Below are positions 25,828-34,803 of a DNA stretch of 64,000 bases, in pieces. Origin of the DNA: Enterocloster bolteae. Lineage in GTDB: Bacteria > Bacillota > Clostridia > Lachnospirales > Lachnospiraceae. The DNA lies in NCBI GenBank assembly GCA_021772025.1, contig JAETNT010000008.1, positions 26,163-90,162 of the forward strand, written 5' to 3'. The notes beneath the pieces are model-generated. The model ran no database searches. It was given only the letters and a program-made list of their open reading frames with translations, and had not been told where the DNA came from. The position numbers and the translations under genes were made by a program. Positions within the stretch are counted from its first letter, which is position 1, and every line of letters starts with the position of its first letter.

Positions 25828-26304
25828 TTATCCCTCAATGGCAATATACTTCTTTTCCTCGACTTCCGGTTTTCTCTCTTCTGTCTTGGGAATGCTCAGC
25901 TTCAATACCCCGCTTTCATACTTCGCATGGATGTCTTCCTGTTTCACATTTTCTCCAACATAGAATGATCTGCTCAGGCTGCCTGCATAGCGCTCCCGCC
26001 GGACAAACCTGCCGGTTTCTTTTTCTGTCTCTTCTTTGTCAAATCCCTTAGCCGCGCTGATCACCAGGCAACCGTCTTTCAGCTCCAGGGACAGCTCCTC
26101 CTTCTTAAAACCGGGTAGATCAATATCCACTTCATAATGGTCACCATGCTCCTGCACATCTGCTTTCATCATGTTTGATGCATGGCGTCCGTATAATCTT
26201 CTCTGTGCCGTCTGCATTGCTTTATTGTCAAACACAGGGAAATCAAAAAAGTCGTCAAAGAAATCATCAAATAAGTTTTCTCCAAAAATACTAGGTGTCA
26301 TCAT
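25828..26304 (-). CDS. Hsp20/alpha-crystallin family small heat-shock protein
   Basis: 158 residues. A Phe/Asp-rich N-terminal arm (DDFFDDFFDFPVF) precedes the alpha-crystallin domain (ADVQEHGDHYEVDIDLPGFKKEELS ... GVLKLSIPK). It prevents aggregation of unfolded proteins in the cytosol without ATP. The C-terminal IxI/V-like tail is degenerate (PEVEEKKYIAIEG). It has its own strong promoter; no CIRCE element was found. Confidence 0.96.
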   Translation of the reverse strand: MMTPSIFGENLFDDFFDDFFDFPVFDNKAMQTAQRRLYGRHASNMMKADVQEHGDHYEVDIDLPGFKKEELSLELKDGCLVISAAKGFDKEETEKETGRFVRRERYAGSLSRSFYVGENVKQEDIHAKYESGVLKLSIPKTEERKPEVEEKKYIAIEG

Positions 26305-26417
26305 AAGTCATCGCTCCTTTTCCTAATTAAAAACAACTTGCAACTGGAACTGGGGATGCTTGGGAAGAAACCGAAACTTCTGAATTTGTTCTTTCCTCTT
26401 TCCTTTGTTCTATCTGT

Positions 26418-26446
26418 GTTATAACACTTTTATCAGCATTCGTCAA
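26418..26446 (-). promoter_or_regulatory. promoter of hsp20
   Basis: TTGACG (26441-26446), 17 bases, TATAAC (26418-26423) on the minus strand, about 115 bases before the gene. Confidence 0.7.
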
Positions 26447-26483
26447 TAGAGAATTTCACAATTTTTGTGAAATATTTGTGAAC

Positions 26484-27935
26484 TTACATTAGTTTTTTAA
26501 ATTCATCTGCCACAAACTGTACCTTAGGTCCGATAATAACCTGTACAGCCGTCTTGCTCGGACGGATAACTCCGCTGATACCTGCAGATTTGATCTTCTT
26601 CTCATCTACTGCAGTGTAATCTTTAATTTCCAGACGAAGTCTGGTAATGCAGTTATCAACGCTGGTTACGTTCTCTTTTCCGCCAAGGCCTTCCAAAATA
26701 ATAGCAGCCATTGTGGTAAAGTCGTCATTTGCCAAAACAATTTTGGTCTCATCCTCACCGTCATCCTCGCGGCCGGGAGTCTTAAGATCAAATGTCTTAA
26801 TCGCAAAGCGGAATACAACGTAGAATACGATTGCTGCTCCAATACCCAGCGGAAGAATCAGCCAGGTCTTGCTTGCTGCCGGAAGCTGAGAGCTGAAAAT
26901 CAGATCCGTTAAGCCTGCGCTGAAGGAAAAACCTGCACTGAAGCCTAAGGATACGGTAATGAAGGTAACTACACCATAAATAATCGCATAAATCAGATAC
27001 AGGGTGGGAGCTAAGAACATGAAAGCAAACTCAAAAGGTTCGGTAACTCCGCAGACAAAAGCACAAAGTGCCGCTGCACCTACCAGACCTGCTGCCTCTT
27101 TTCTTTTCTCAGGCTTTGCCGAATGAACAATTGCCAGAGCAGCTGCCGGAATACCGAACATCATAGACGGGAAGAAGCCTGCCATGTACATACCTGCGTG
27201 GCCGCCGGCACCGTTTAATACTTCACCTGCCCAGAAGTTTCCAAGATCGTTAATGCCTGCTGCGTCAAACCAGAATACAGAGTTTAATGCATGATGCAGA
27301 CCGGTAGGAATCAGCAAACGATTTAAGAAGGTGTAGATCGCTGCGCCAAATGCCCCCAGGCCTACAATGCCCTCGCCTACTGCTACTAATGCGCCGTAAA
27401 CGATAGGCCAGATAAAGAAGAGAATCGCAGCCGCAATAATGGATACTACCGCGGTAGCGATAGATACGAAACGCTTTCCGGAGAAAAACGCCAAGGCATC
27501 GGGAAGGCGGGTGCCCTTAAATTTGTTATAGCAGGAAGAACCGATAATACCGGATATAATACCGATAAACTGGTTCTGAATCTTACCGAATGCCGGATCC
27601 GCTTCGCCGCCGACTAACACCGCTACGGTTCCGCTGGAAAGCAGGGTAGTGATTACCAGCCAGGATACCAGGCCTGCAAGACCTGCCGTGCCCTCATGAT
27701 CGTCCGACATTCCTACTGCAACACCGATTGCAAACAGCCAGGACATGTTATCAATCAAAGCACCGCCGGCTTTAATTAAGAAAAATCCCACAATGGGGCC
27801 GGCGCCGACAATGTCTCCGCCCTGCATGGCTGCCGGGGACAGAGCATAACCAATTCCCATTAAGATACCGCAAATCGGAAGACATGCAACCGGCAGCATC
27901 AGGGATTTACCGAGTTTTTGTAAATATTTCATCAT
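26484..27935 (-). CDS. PTS sugar permease EIICB, glucose/N-acetylglucosamine superfamily
   Basis: 483 residues. The EIIC domain (about residues 1-390) has ten or so hydrophobic helices (LPVACLPICGILMGIGYALSP; LIPTGLHHALNSVFW). The EIIB domain (about 405-483) carries the phospho-cysteine in NCITRLRLE. There is no EIIA domain, so a trans-acting EIIA must phosphorylate it. Imports a hexose or amino sugar while phosphorylating it. Two ATGs start the frame; AGGAGGG precedes. The divergent two-component system beside it may control it. The exact sugar is not determined. Confidence 0.93.
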   Translation of the reverse strand: MMKYLQKLGKSLMLPVACLPICGILMGIGYALSPAAMQGGDIVGAGPIVGFFLIKAGGALIDNMSWLFAIGVAVGMSDDHEGTAGLAGLVSWLVITTLLSSGTVAVLVGGEADPAFGKIQNQFIGIISGIIGSSCYNKFKGTRLPDALAFFSGKRFVSIATAVVSIIAAAILFFIWPIVYGALVAVGEGIVGLGAFGAAIYTFLNRLLIPTGLHHALNSVFWFDAAGINDLGNFWAGEVLNGAGGHAGMYMAGFFPSMMFGIPAAALAIVHSAKPEKRKEAAGLVGAAALCAFVCGVTEPFEFAFMFLAPTLYLIYAIIYGVVTFITVSLGFSAGFSFSAGLTDLIFSSQLPAASKTWLILPLGIGAAIVFYVVFRFAIKTFDLKTPGREDDGEDETKIVLANDDFTTMAAIILEGLGGKENVTSVDNCITRLRLEIKDYTAVDEKKIKSAGISGVIRPSKTAVQVIIGPKVQFVADEFKKLM

Positions 27936-28197
27936 ATCTACTTTCCCTCCTTCAATAAATTTTGATAGTTTTAGTATACTGAATCAAGAAACGGTTGTAT
28001 ATTTACAATTTTACCCACTTTATGGAAGATCTTAATTTATTAAAAATTTATAAATTTTAAAAATATTCTATAAATTATTGATATAGATAATTTTATCTAT
28101 TCTATGGATTTTTTTCTTATATTCTATTAAAATATACATAATTAAACTATACTATAAAAATTATTAATAATATAAATGTTCTTAGAAAGGATCCCTT
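27936..28197. other. AT-rich region between PTS gene and two-component system
   Basis: A divergent regulatory region of 262 bases. TATACT-like -10 elements occur on both strands, but no convincing -35 or operator could be chosen; a cre-like sequence is too weak to claim. Confidence 0.4.
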
Positions 28198-29253
28198 ATG
28201 CGCCCCCTTTTTAAAAAATTCCACATTTCCAAAGAATTCGCTCTTTTGAGGCTTCGAAATATAAAAATCCGTTACCGTCTGATCCTCTCCTACTTGTTTT
28301 CCACCCTGTTTCCTCTGGCAGTGGTCTATCTGTATTCCTTCTTTCTGTATGGAAACAGTGCTCCGGCCGGCCGGCTGCTGCTTATGTCCATTCTGCTGAT
28401 GTGCGTTCCCCTTGCCATGACCACCTGTACATATTTAAGCATCTCCCACCCTATCCGCCACATGGTCCGGATTTGTCAGGCTATCTCCGATGGAAATCTG
28501 GATGTGCGGATCCAGGATACTTCCAATGATGAACTGGCTTTTTTGTCTGATAATATTGACGGAATGGTGACAGAAATTCAGCTCCTTTTGGAGCAGCGTC
28601 AGGAAAGCGAGACAAAAAAAAGAGAACTGGAGCTTAAGATGCTTCAGTATCAGATTAACCCTCATTTTCTTTTTAATACCTTAAATACTCTCCGACTGGT
28701 TGCCCAAATGAATCAGGACAAGGTGGTGGCAGAGGGAATCTGCTCTTTAAGCGAGCTTCTGAAAAATACTTTAATTAATGAACAGGAATTTATTACGATC
28801 CAGGAAGAAGTATGCAATCTGAAACACTATTTTTCGATTCAGGCTATCCGCTACGCGGGAAGCTTTCATGTTAATTATGACATACCGGATGAGGTATCTT
28901 CCTTTCTCCTTCCCAAATTGATCCTCCAGCCTCTGGCTGAAAATTCCGTTCTTCACGGAACTTACAATGACGGAAGCGTTATGGAAATCTATGTAAGCTG
29001 CCGATTTCAGGATAAGGATATTCTTCTGGAAATACGGGATGAAGGAAGAGGATTTGATTTAGACGGTTCAAAAGCGGCATCCAAAGGCTTTGGCGGCATC
29101 GGGAACCGCAACGTAAACGACAGGATTCATCTGTATTTTTCCCAGGGATATGGTCTTCAGGTAGAGAGTCAGCCGGGTGCAGGGACCCGCTGCCGGGTCC
29201 TGCTGCCGGCTATCTCCTCTTCTCAAGATATTCACTATATTCAAACTCATTAG
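28198..29253 (+). CDS. sensor histidine kinase without extracellular domain (YesM/LytS type)
   Basis: 351 residues. Two membrane helices near residues 22-45 and 62-82 are separated by a loop of only about 15 residues. A HAMP region (DGNLDVRIQDTSNDELAFL) follows, then the histidine motif (QINPHFLFNTLNTLRLV) and an ATPase domain (ENSVLHG, DEGRGFD, GFGGIGNRN). Lacking a sensor domain, it may sense within the membrane or through a partner such as the divergent PTS permease. ATG follows AAAGGATC. Pairs with the next gene. Confidence 0.93.
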   Translation: MRPLFKKFHISKEFALLRLRNIKIRYRLILSYLFSTLFPLAVVYLYSFFLYGNSAPAGRLLLMSILLMCVPLAMTTCTYLSISHPIRHMVRICQAISDGNLDVRIQDTSNDELAFLSDNIDGMVTEIQLLLEQRQESETKKRELELKMLQYQINPHFLFNTLNTLRLVAQMNQDKVVAEGICSLSELLKNTLINEQEFITIQEEVCNLKHYFSIQAIRYAGSFHVNYDIPDEVSSFLLPKLILQPLAENSVLHGTYNDGSVMEIYVSCRFQDKDILLEIRDEGRGFDLDGSKAASKGFGGIGNRNVNDRIHLYFSQGYGLQVESQPGAGTRCRVLLPAISSSQDIHYIQTH

Positions 29254-29262
29254 GAGGTATTT

Positions 29263-30849
29263 ATGTATCAGGTACTGATTGTAGACGATGAACCCATTGT
29301 TAAAATCGCCCTCCGTTCCATGCTGGACTGGGGCGAGCTGGGTTTTCATATCTGCGCTACTGCATCCAACGGTGAAGAAGCTCTGGAAAAAGCAAAACTC
29401 TTTCATCCGGATTTGATTATCTGCGATCTGAAAATGCCTGTTCTGGACGGAATTGGCCTGATTAGAGCCGCTAAAGATATGGGCATGGACTGGGAATTTC
29501 TCGTAATCAGCAATTACGAAGATTTTAATTCGGTCCGCACTGCTTTGGTGCTGGGAGCTTTTGATTATATTCTCAAGGTGAGCATCAGCTCCGAAGAGCT
29601 GGCCTCCCAGCTAAAAAAAATCCGGGTGAAGCTGGATCAAAAATCTGCCAGAGGACTGGAAACTCAGAATATCAGAGACAAAGCGCTGGCCCAGCAAAGC
29701 CATGCCGCCTGGAAAGACTTTTTCCTTCACAAAGCCTATTCCCTGACGGAACTGGCGGAATCTGCCGGAATTCGCCCGGAGTCTGTAATCCCTCTGTCCC
29801 TTTGCCAGATTTCCTTTGACCGGCATATACAGAATCTGGAGCCTCTCCCGTCAGCCGCTTTAATCCGCAGTACCTTAAAAAATGCCCTGGAGCAAATAAG
29901 CCGTCACCAAATCGTTTCCTTCGGCCCCAGCAATATCCTGTTGATTGTGCCGGATGAGGAGCTTTCCCTCCATCACAATACCATTGCCGGGTTATCCGCC
30001 AGGATTTCTCAGCTTTTTCAGTATTATATGCCCCTAACCCCGGATATCCTGTATCAGAGCCGGATACCGGATTTAGAAGAAGCCCGCAAGGCCTATTACC
30101 GCTTTCAGGAACTTTTGGAGCTTAATTTTTACGGCCCTCTGGGAACTGTAGACGCTTCTGTTATTCCCAAAAGCACCCCCCCTGGCATCCCTTATAAAGA
30201 GCTTTCCTCCACTATTCAAAATTATACCGGAAAAGACCGGGCCGCCTTTGCCTTAGAAAAAGTCACGGAATTTCTGAACAACTGCCGCAAAAAATATGCA
30301 GCTCCCTCCGATGTAATCCAGTATTGCATCCGTTTTCTGGACAATCTGGAATATCTTCTTCCCGGCAGCACTCTTCCCGCCCATGACCAATTGTCTGATC
30401 TGGCCGATGCCATGAGAAAGGCTATCAGCCTGGAAGAATTAATCCGGTATATTACCGATGCCCTGTCCATTATTTTTTCCCTTGAGGATTACAACGTTTC
30501 CCAAACCGCCTTCAGTCCGGAAATCGCCCAGGCAGTGGACTATATTCAAGCGAATTACAGCCGGAAAATCAGTCTGACTTCCGTATCTGATCACGTAGGC
30601 TTAAGTTCCAGCTATCTCTGCCGTATTTTTAAAGAAGAAACAGGACTTAGCATGAATACATACATCAACAATCTGCGTATGTCAAAGGCAGGAGAACTTC
30701 TTAGCGATAAAAACAGCTATATCAAGGAAGTAGCCATGTCCGTAGGCTTTGAGGATCAGCTGTATTTCAGCCGGCTTTTCAAACGATATTACGGAGTAAC
30801 GCCTTCTGAGTACAGGAAACCCGCCGCCGGCGGCTCTCCTGCACGCTGA
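29263..30849 (+). CDS. response regulator with AraC-type domain (YesN-like)
   Basis: 528 residues. Receiver domain (VLIVDDEPIVK, Asp in IICDLKMPVLDG, Lys in YILKVSI), a central region of unknown role, then a C-terminal AraC domain (KISLTSVSDHVGLSSSYLCRIFKEETG; GFEDQLYFSRLFKRYYGVTPSEYRK). ATG follows AGGAGG and lies 9 bases after the kinase stop. It probably activates the neighbouring PTS gene. It converges with sigE, with 14 bases between their stops. Confidence 0.94.
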   Translation: MYQVLIVDDEPIVKIALRSMLDWGELGFHICATASNGEEALEKAKLFHPDLIICDLKMPVLDGIGLIRAAKDMGMDWEFLVISNYEDFNSVRTALVLGAFDYILKVSISSEELASQLKKIRVKLDQKSARGLETQNIRDKALAQQSHAAWKDFFLHKAYSLTELAESAGIRPESVIPLSLCQISFDRHIQNLEPLPSAALIRSTLKNALEQISRHQIVSFGPSNILLIVPDEELSLHHNTIAGLSARISQLFQYYMPLTPDILYQSRIPDLEEARKAYYRFQELLELNFYGPLGTVDASVIPKSTPPGIPYKELSSTIQNYTGKDRAAFALEKVTEFLNNCRKKYAAPSDVIQYCIRFLDNLEYLLPGSTLPAHDQLSDLADAMRKAISLEELIRYITDALSIIFSLEDYNVSQTAFSPEIAQAVDYIQANYSRKISLTSVSDHVGLSSSYLCRIFKEETGLSMNTYINNLRMSKAGELLSDKNSYIKEVAMSVGFEDQLYFSRLFKRYYGVTPSEYRKPAAGGSPAR

Positions 30850-30863
30850 GGCCCATAGAAACC

Positions 30864-31604
30864 TTACTCAAATTTTACGATTTCCTTTTTGAGACGCTTC
30901 ATAATTTTTTTCTCAAGCCTTGAGATATAGGATTGGGAGATTCCTAAAAGATCCGCCACCTCCTTCTGAGTCATTTCGCTGCCATCCTCGCTGGTTAGTC
31001 CAAAGCGCAGTTCCACGATCTTGCGCTCTCTCGGTTCCAGCCTGCTGATGGCGGCATTGAGCAGATTCTTCTCTATCTCATCCTCTATGTCTTTATAAAT
31101 TACATCCTCATCTGTTCCCAAAATATCCGACAGCAGAAGTTCATTTCCGTCCCAATCCACATTGAGAGGCTCATCAATCGAAACTTCCATCTTTGTCTTG
31201 CTGCTGCGGCGCAGATACATTAGAATCTCGTTTTCAATACACCTGGAAGCATACGTGGCAAGCTTTATATTTTTCTCCGGATTAAAGGTATTAATGGCCT
31301 TAATCAGCCCGATGGTTCCGATGGAAATTAAATCCTCCACTCCCACTCCTGTGTTGTCAAACTTTTTGGCTATGTAGACTACCAGACGAAGGTTATGTTC
31401 AATAAGCCTTGAGCGTGCCTCTTTATCCCCGGAATTTCCCAGCTTCGCAATCAGTTCCGCCTCCTTGACGGAATCTAAAGGCGGCGGAAGGATGTCTGCC
31501 CCTCCTATGTAATGAACCTCTCCCTGTCTCTGCATCAACAGAGTTTTAAAGCCTGAGGAAGTCTTAAACTGGAAACGGCTGGGTATGGAAACTTTGATGA
31601 TCAT
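30864..31604 (-). CDS. sigE: mother-cell sigma factor SigE (as pro-protein)
   Basis: 246 residues. The N-terminal pro-sequence region precedes the canonical SigE segments: [33 protein letters not shown] and region 4 ending [16 protein letters not shown]. The pro-sequence is removed by SpoIIGA, encoded 19 bases upstream, when the forespore signals. It directs early mother-cell transcription. ATG follows AGGAGG. The usual downstream sigG is missing here; a two-component system occupies the space. Confidence 0.97.
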   Translation of the reverse strand: MIIKVSIPSRFQFKTSSGFKTLLMQRQGEVHYIGGADILPPPLDSVKEAELIAKLGNSGDKEARSRLIEHNLRLVVYIAKKFDNTGVGVEDLISIGTIGLIKAINTFNPEKNIKLATYASRCIENEILMYLRRSSKTKMEVSIDEPLNVDWDGNELLLSDILGTDEDVIYKDIEDEIEKNLLNAAISRLEPRERKIVELRFGLTSEDGSEMTQKEVADLLGISQSYISRLEKKIMKRLKKEIVKFE

Positions 31605-31623
31605 GAATAAATCCTCCTATTCT

Positions 31624-32496
31624 CTATTTGCACTGCTCCCCCTTAAGAGCGCTTCCATGAAGCAATAATTGATATTCTCCCTTTGGCGATACCGGACGGG
31701 AGGACAGAGCCACCAGGGGGGTTTTTAACAGAATGGCTTCTTTCTCCGCCTCTATCTCTATGGCATCAAAAAAAATCGCAGGCAGTATTCCCTCTGATAC
31801 CCCTATGGTCTGGTAGGGAATACAACGCACTGCCTGAACAGTTTCTACAATTGTCCTGCATACCCGGCTATCCAGAATGTGAACAGGCTGGCCGGATACC
31901 GGATCAAAAAGCTGATTTCCCGTATCCCAGAGAGCCGTAATCTCACATTCCTTTCCTTTGTAGGACAGCCGGACCTTTCTGAGCTTTTGACGTTTTTCCC
32001 GGTTTTCTGTAAGAAATTTCACCGTCCCCCTTGCAAGAAAATAAGCTCCCCCTCCGAGACACAACAAACTCCCTGCAGTAAGAGCTACTGAAAATGCTTT
32101 CTGTACAAAAATCATGGACGCCAAACCATATATCAGGCCTCCCATCAGCACCGCCGCAAAAATCAGTGCTCCGGCCGCCTTTAAAAGGCCGGGGCTTTTA
32201 AGAGGTCCATAAGCAACCCGGGCCATCGCAAAGCTTCCCCCCAAAACGCATACCGCCCGCAAAATCACCAGAAAAACCATAAAATTCAAAGAACTGTTCC
32301 ATGTCTGTGCTACCCGGATAAAGCCCATAACCGCCGCTATCCCGACTCCGGATACTGCTGTACCAGATAAGGCTCCTAAGCTTAATCGCCCTCTCTTTAC
32401 CGGCAGCCCTAGCAGCGCTTTCACCAAAACCAGAAGAAAATAGTCCATGACAAAGTTAATAAAAAGCCACTGATCCACATAGATTTTTACTGTCAT
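31624..32496 (-). CDS. spoIIGA: sporulation sigma-E processing peptidase SpoIIGA
   Basis: About 290 residues. Five hydrophobic helices occupy the first 160 residues, then a soluble aspartic-protease-like domain carries the catalytic DTGN (ALWDTGNQLFDPVSG). It cleaves the SigE pro-sequence. ATG at 32496 lies 7 bases after GGAGG; a GTG at 32502 is an alternative. It is the first gene of the spoIIG operon. Confidence 0.94.
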   Translation of the reverse strand: MTVKIYVDQWLFINFVMDYFLLVLVKALLGLPVKRGRLSLGALSGTAVSGVGIAAVMGFIRVAQTWNSSLNFMVFLVILRAVCVLGGSFAMARVAYGPLKSPGLLKAAGALIFAAVLMGGLIYGLASMIFVQKAFSVALTAGSLLCLGGGAYFLARGTVKFLTENREKRQKLRKVRLSYKGKECEITALWDTGNQLFDPVSGQPVHILDSRVCRTIVETVQAVRCIPYQTIGVSEGILPAIFFDAIEIEAEKEAILLKTPLVALSSRPVSPKGEYQLLLHGSALKGEQCK

Positions 32497-32526
32497 GGTC
32501 ACTCCTCCCTCCTGCCTGACCTACTT

Positions 32527-32560
32527 ATTATAGCCCCGGCGCTTAGCAAATTTTGTCAAA
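32527..32560 (-). promoter_or_regulatory. spoIIG promoter with wide spacing and Spo0A-like box
   Basis: On the minus strand TTGACA (32554-32559) and TATAAT (32527-32532) are both perfect but are 21 bases apart instead of 17. TGTCAAA on the plus strand at 32554-32560 differs at one base from the Spo0A box TGTCGAA and overlaps the -35. The spoIIG promoter of Bacillus subtilis is known for this layout. Confidence 0.7.
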
Positions 32561-32653
32561 TCCAGGAATCATATTCTTATTTTTCATCGCCAAAAAGCGG
32601 GCCGGATCGAGTTTGCAAAGGCAAAAGGGATTTTTTACTGTGACACAAAAATA

Positions 32654-32698
32654 AGGCTGTCGTAAAGGCAGATTCTTCATCTGCTTTTACAACAGCCT
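32654..32698 (-). terminator. terminator of ftsZ
   Basis: A 19-base arm pair (AGGCTGTCGTAAAGGCAGA and its near-complement) with two or three mismatches, then TTATTTTT on the minus strand. Confidence 0.8.
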
Positions 32699-32725
32699 AT
32701 ACAATCTTAATACTATTATATAGGA

Positions 32726-33913
32726 TTATCTCTTATTTTTTAAGAAATCCGGAATATTAATCTGAACTTCCCGGTTTGCCGGACGATAAGGTGCCGCTCC
32801 AGGCTGGGATGTAAAGGAAGGAGCAGTTGCCGCTGCCTCAGGATTTGTCCTCTGTGCCGGCCTCTGAGCTCCGGCCTGATTTACTCCGGAAGACGGGGCC
32901 TTGGGTTTAAAGTTTCCGGTATTAAAGCCGGTCATAGCCTTTGCAACCGGAGTATTTGCTCCATGAGCATCCAAACCGGTGGCAATAACGGTAATGTTGG
33001 CTTCATCCTGAGCGCTCTCGTCATACATAGCGCCGAAGATAATATTGGCGTCATCACCGGCCAGTTCCTGAACATAAGTAGCTGCCTCATTTGCCTCAAT
33101 CAGGCTGATATCTCCGGAAATATTAATGATTACATGACTTGCCCCCTCAATAGTGGTTTCAAGCAGCGGACTGGCCACAGCCTGCTTTACTGCTTCCAGA
33201 GCCTTGTCATCGCCCTTTGCCTTGCCGATGCCGATATGGGCAACGCCTTTGTCGATCATAACGGTCTGTACATCCGCAAAATCCAGGTTGATTAAGCCCG
33301 GAACATTAATTAAATCGGTAATTCCCTGAACAGCCTGCTGAAGCACCTCATCCGCCTTTCTTAATGCATCCGGCATAGTAGTTCTGCGATCTACAATTTC
33401 CAAAAGTTTATCGTTAGGGATTACAATCAAAGTATCTACATTTTCTTTTAAGCGCTCAATTCCCGCCAAAGCATTGGTCATACGGGTTTTCGCTTCAAAA
33501 CGGAAAGGTTTCGTCACTACGCCTACTGTAAGGATTCCCATGTCCTTGGCGATTCTTGCTACAATAGGAGCCGCTCCCGTACCGGTACCTCCGCCCATAC
33601 CGCAAGTCACGAATACCATATCCGCCCCCTTCATCGCCTGAGAAAGCTCCTCTGAGCTCTCTTCCGCCGCCTTCTCGCCAATCTCCGGCCTGGCACCTGC
33701 TCCCAGCCCTTTCGTCAGCTTCTCGCCAATCTGAAGTACAGTAGGAGCCTTGCAGAACTGCAAAGCCTGCTTGTCCGTGTTTAAACCAATAAATTCCACT
33801 CCTGCAATATTCTCATCTATCATACGGTTTACTGCATTGTTTCCTGCCCCGCCTACGCCAATTACAATAATTCTTGCAGCACTATCTGCCTCATTTATTT
33901 TAATCTCTAACAA
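32726..33913 (-). CDS. ftsZ: cell division protein FtsZ
   Basis: 395 residues, tubulin-like GTPase that forms the Z ring. Motifs: [23 protein letters not shown], and the synergy-loop NLDFADV. A variable Gln/Pro/Ala-rich linker leads to the C-terminal peptide [11 protein letters not shown] that binds membrane anchors. The start is TTG at 33913 with AGGAGG 8 bases upstream. Its own promoter lies at 33990-34018. ftsA and sepF are not beside it. Confidence 0.98.
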   Translation of the reverse strand: MLEIKINEADSAARIIVIGVGGAGNNAVNRMIDENIAGVEFIGLNTDKQALQFCKAPTVLQIGEKLTKGLGAGARPEIGEKAAEESSEELSQAMKGADMVFVTCGMGGGTGTGAAPIVARIAKDMGILTVGVVTKPFRFEAKTRMTNALAGIERLKENVDTLIVIPNDKLLEIVDRRTTMPDALRKADEVLQQAVQGITDLINVPGLINLDFADVQTVMIDKGVAHIGIGKAKGDDKALEAVKQAVASPLLETTIEGASHVIINISGDISLIEANEAATYVQELAGDDANIIFGAMYDESAQDEANITVIATGLDAHGANTPVAKAMTGFNTGNFKPKAPSSGVNQAGAQRPAQRTNPEAAATAPSFTSQPGAAPYRPANREVQINIPDFLKNKR

Positions 33914-33989
33914 GACAATATCCTCCTTTAAACCCTCTTCTATCTTTTATCTATTTTATTCTGTCATATCCTATTTCAACTCACCTTAT

Positions 33990-34018
33990 ACTATATTTGA
34001 TTTCCGCAAAAATATCAA
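33990..34018 (-). promoter_or_regulatory. promoter of ftsZ
   Basis: TTGATA (34013-34018), 17 bases, TATAGT (33990-33995) on the minus strand. Confidence 0.65.
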
Positions 34019-34061
34019 GGCTTTTTTCAATAAATTCATGCCGAATTCCCCGCCGTCTGGC

Positions 34062-34778
34062 TCATGACTCCTGTATGAAAGAAAACATAGAATCACTCTT
34101 CAGTTCGTCATAAGTATCCAGATAAAGTGTTCCTTTTAATCCGTCAATTTGAGGCATCATATCGTGAAGTTCGGAAATCTTCCCATTCATATCATCGCTG
34201 GTTCCTAAAAACACTTTCACATCCCCCATAGTTAAGGTGGCCTCTTCTTTGGAATTGTAGGTAATCTTGTCCACTTTCATATCGTAAAGGGAAAGCACCT
34301 GCGTTAAATTTAAAATTTCTCTGAAAATATCCGTATTAGGAGTGGGAAGAGGTTCTCCTAGTACAATTTGGCCAAAATCCAGTCCTTCAATCTGAGGGAT
34401 TCCCTCCAGCTTGTTGCTGGTGCTCTCCACAATAATACCGTCCTTGTCAAAATACATGTAGCTGTTGAGATAAGAAACATAGCCCACCATGCTCTTTTCA
34501 TAAACCATAATCTCTACTTTTGAAGGGCTTCGAAACAGGATGTCGTAATCCGCCACAAAGGGAATCTCCTTGTGAGGCTGAAACCGCTCTTTATAAAGGC
34601 AGTACAGGGTATTTTTATCCAGGCTTTCAGGAAATAAAAGATTTGTCATCTCTTCCTCTGTATGCCTGGTGCTTCCCGTCACTTTAATATCCGTAATCCG
34701 TATGGACCACACAAGAATTCCCAGCAGCAGCAAAAACGCTGCTGCCAGAATCCACTTTTTTAAACGTTTTCTTTTCAT
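34062..34778 (-). CDS. divIB: cell division protein FtsQ/DivIB
   Basis: 238 residues. A basic cytoplasmic start (KRKRLKKW), one membrane helix at about 9-26 and a POTRA domain (ITDIKVTGSTRHTEEEM) followed by the beta domain. It links the septal machinery outside the membrane. The ribosome binding site is weak. Gene order murA-divIB-ftsZ is normal for clostridial dcw clusters. Confidence 0.92.
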   Translation of the reverse strand: MKRKRLKKWILAAAFLLLLGILVWSIRITDIKVTGSTRHTEEEMTNLLFPESLDKNTLYCLYKERFQPHKEIPFVADYDILFRSPSKVEIMVYEKSMVGYVSYLNSYMYFDKDGIIVESTSNKLEGIPQIEGLDFGQIVLGEPLPTPNTDIFREILNLTQVLSLYDMKVDKITYNSKEEATLTMGDVKVFLGTSDDMNGKISELHDMMPQIDGLKGTLYLDTYDELKSDSMFSFIQES

Positions 34779-34803
34779 CTGTGCTATGTCTCTCTTTCTT
34801 TTC

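Noticed and set aside
27960..28020. cre site (CcpA) before the PTS gene
   Set aside because: The best match has about 8 of 14 consensus positions, too weak to support.
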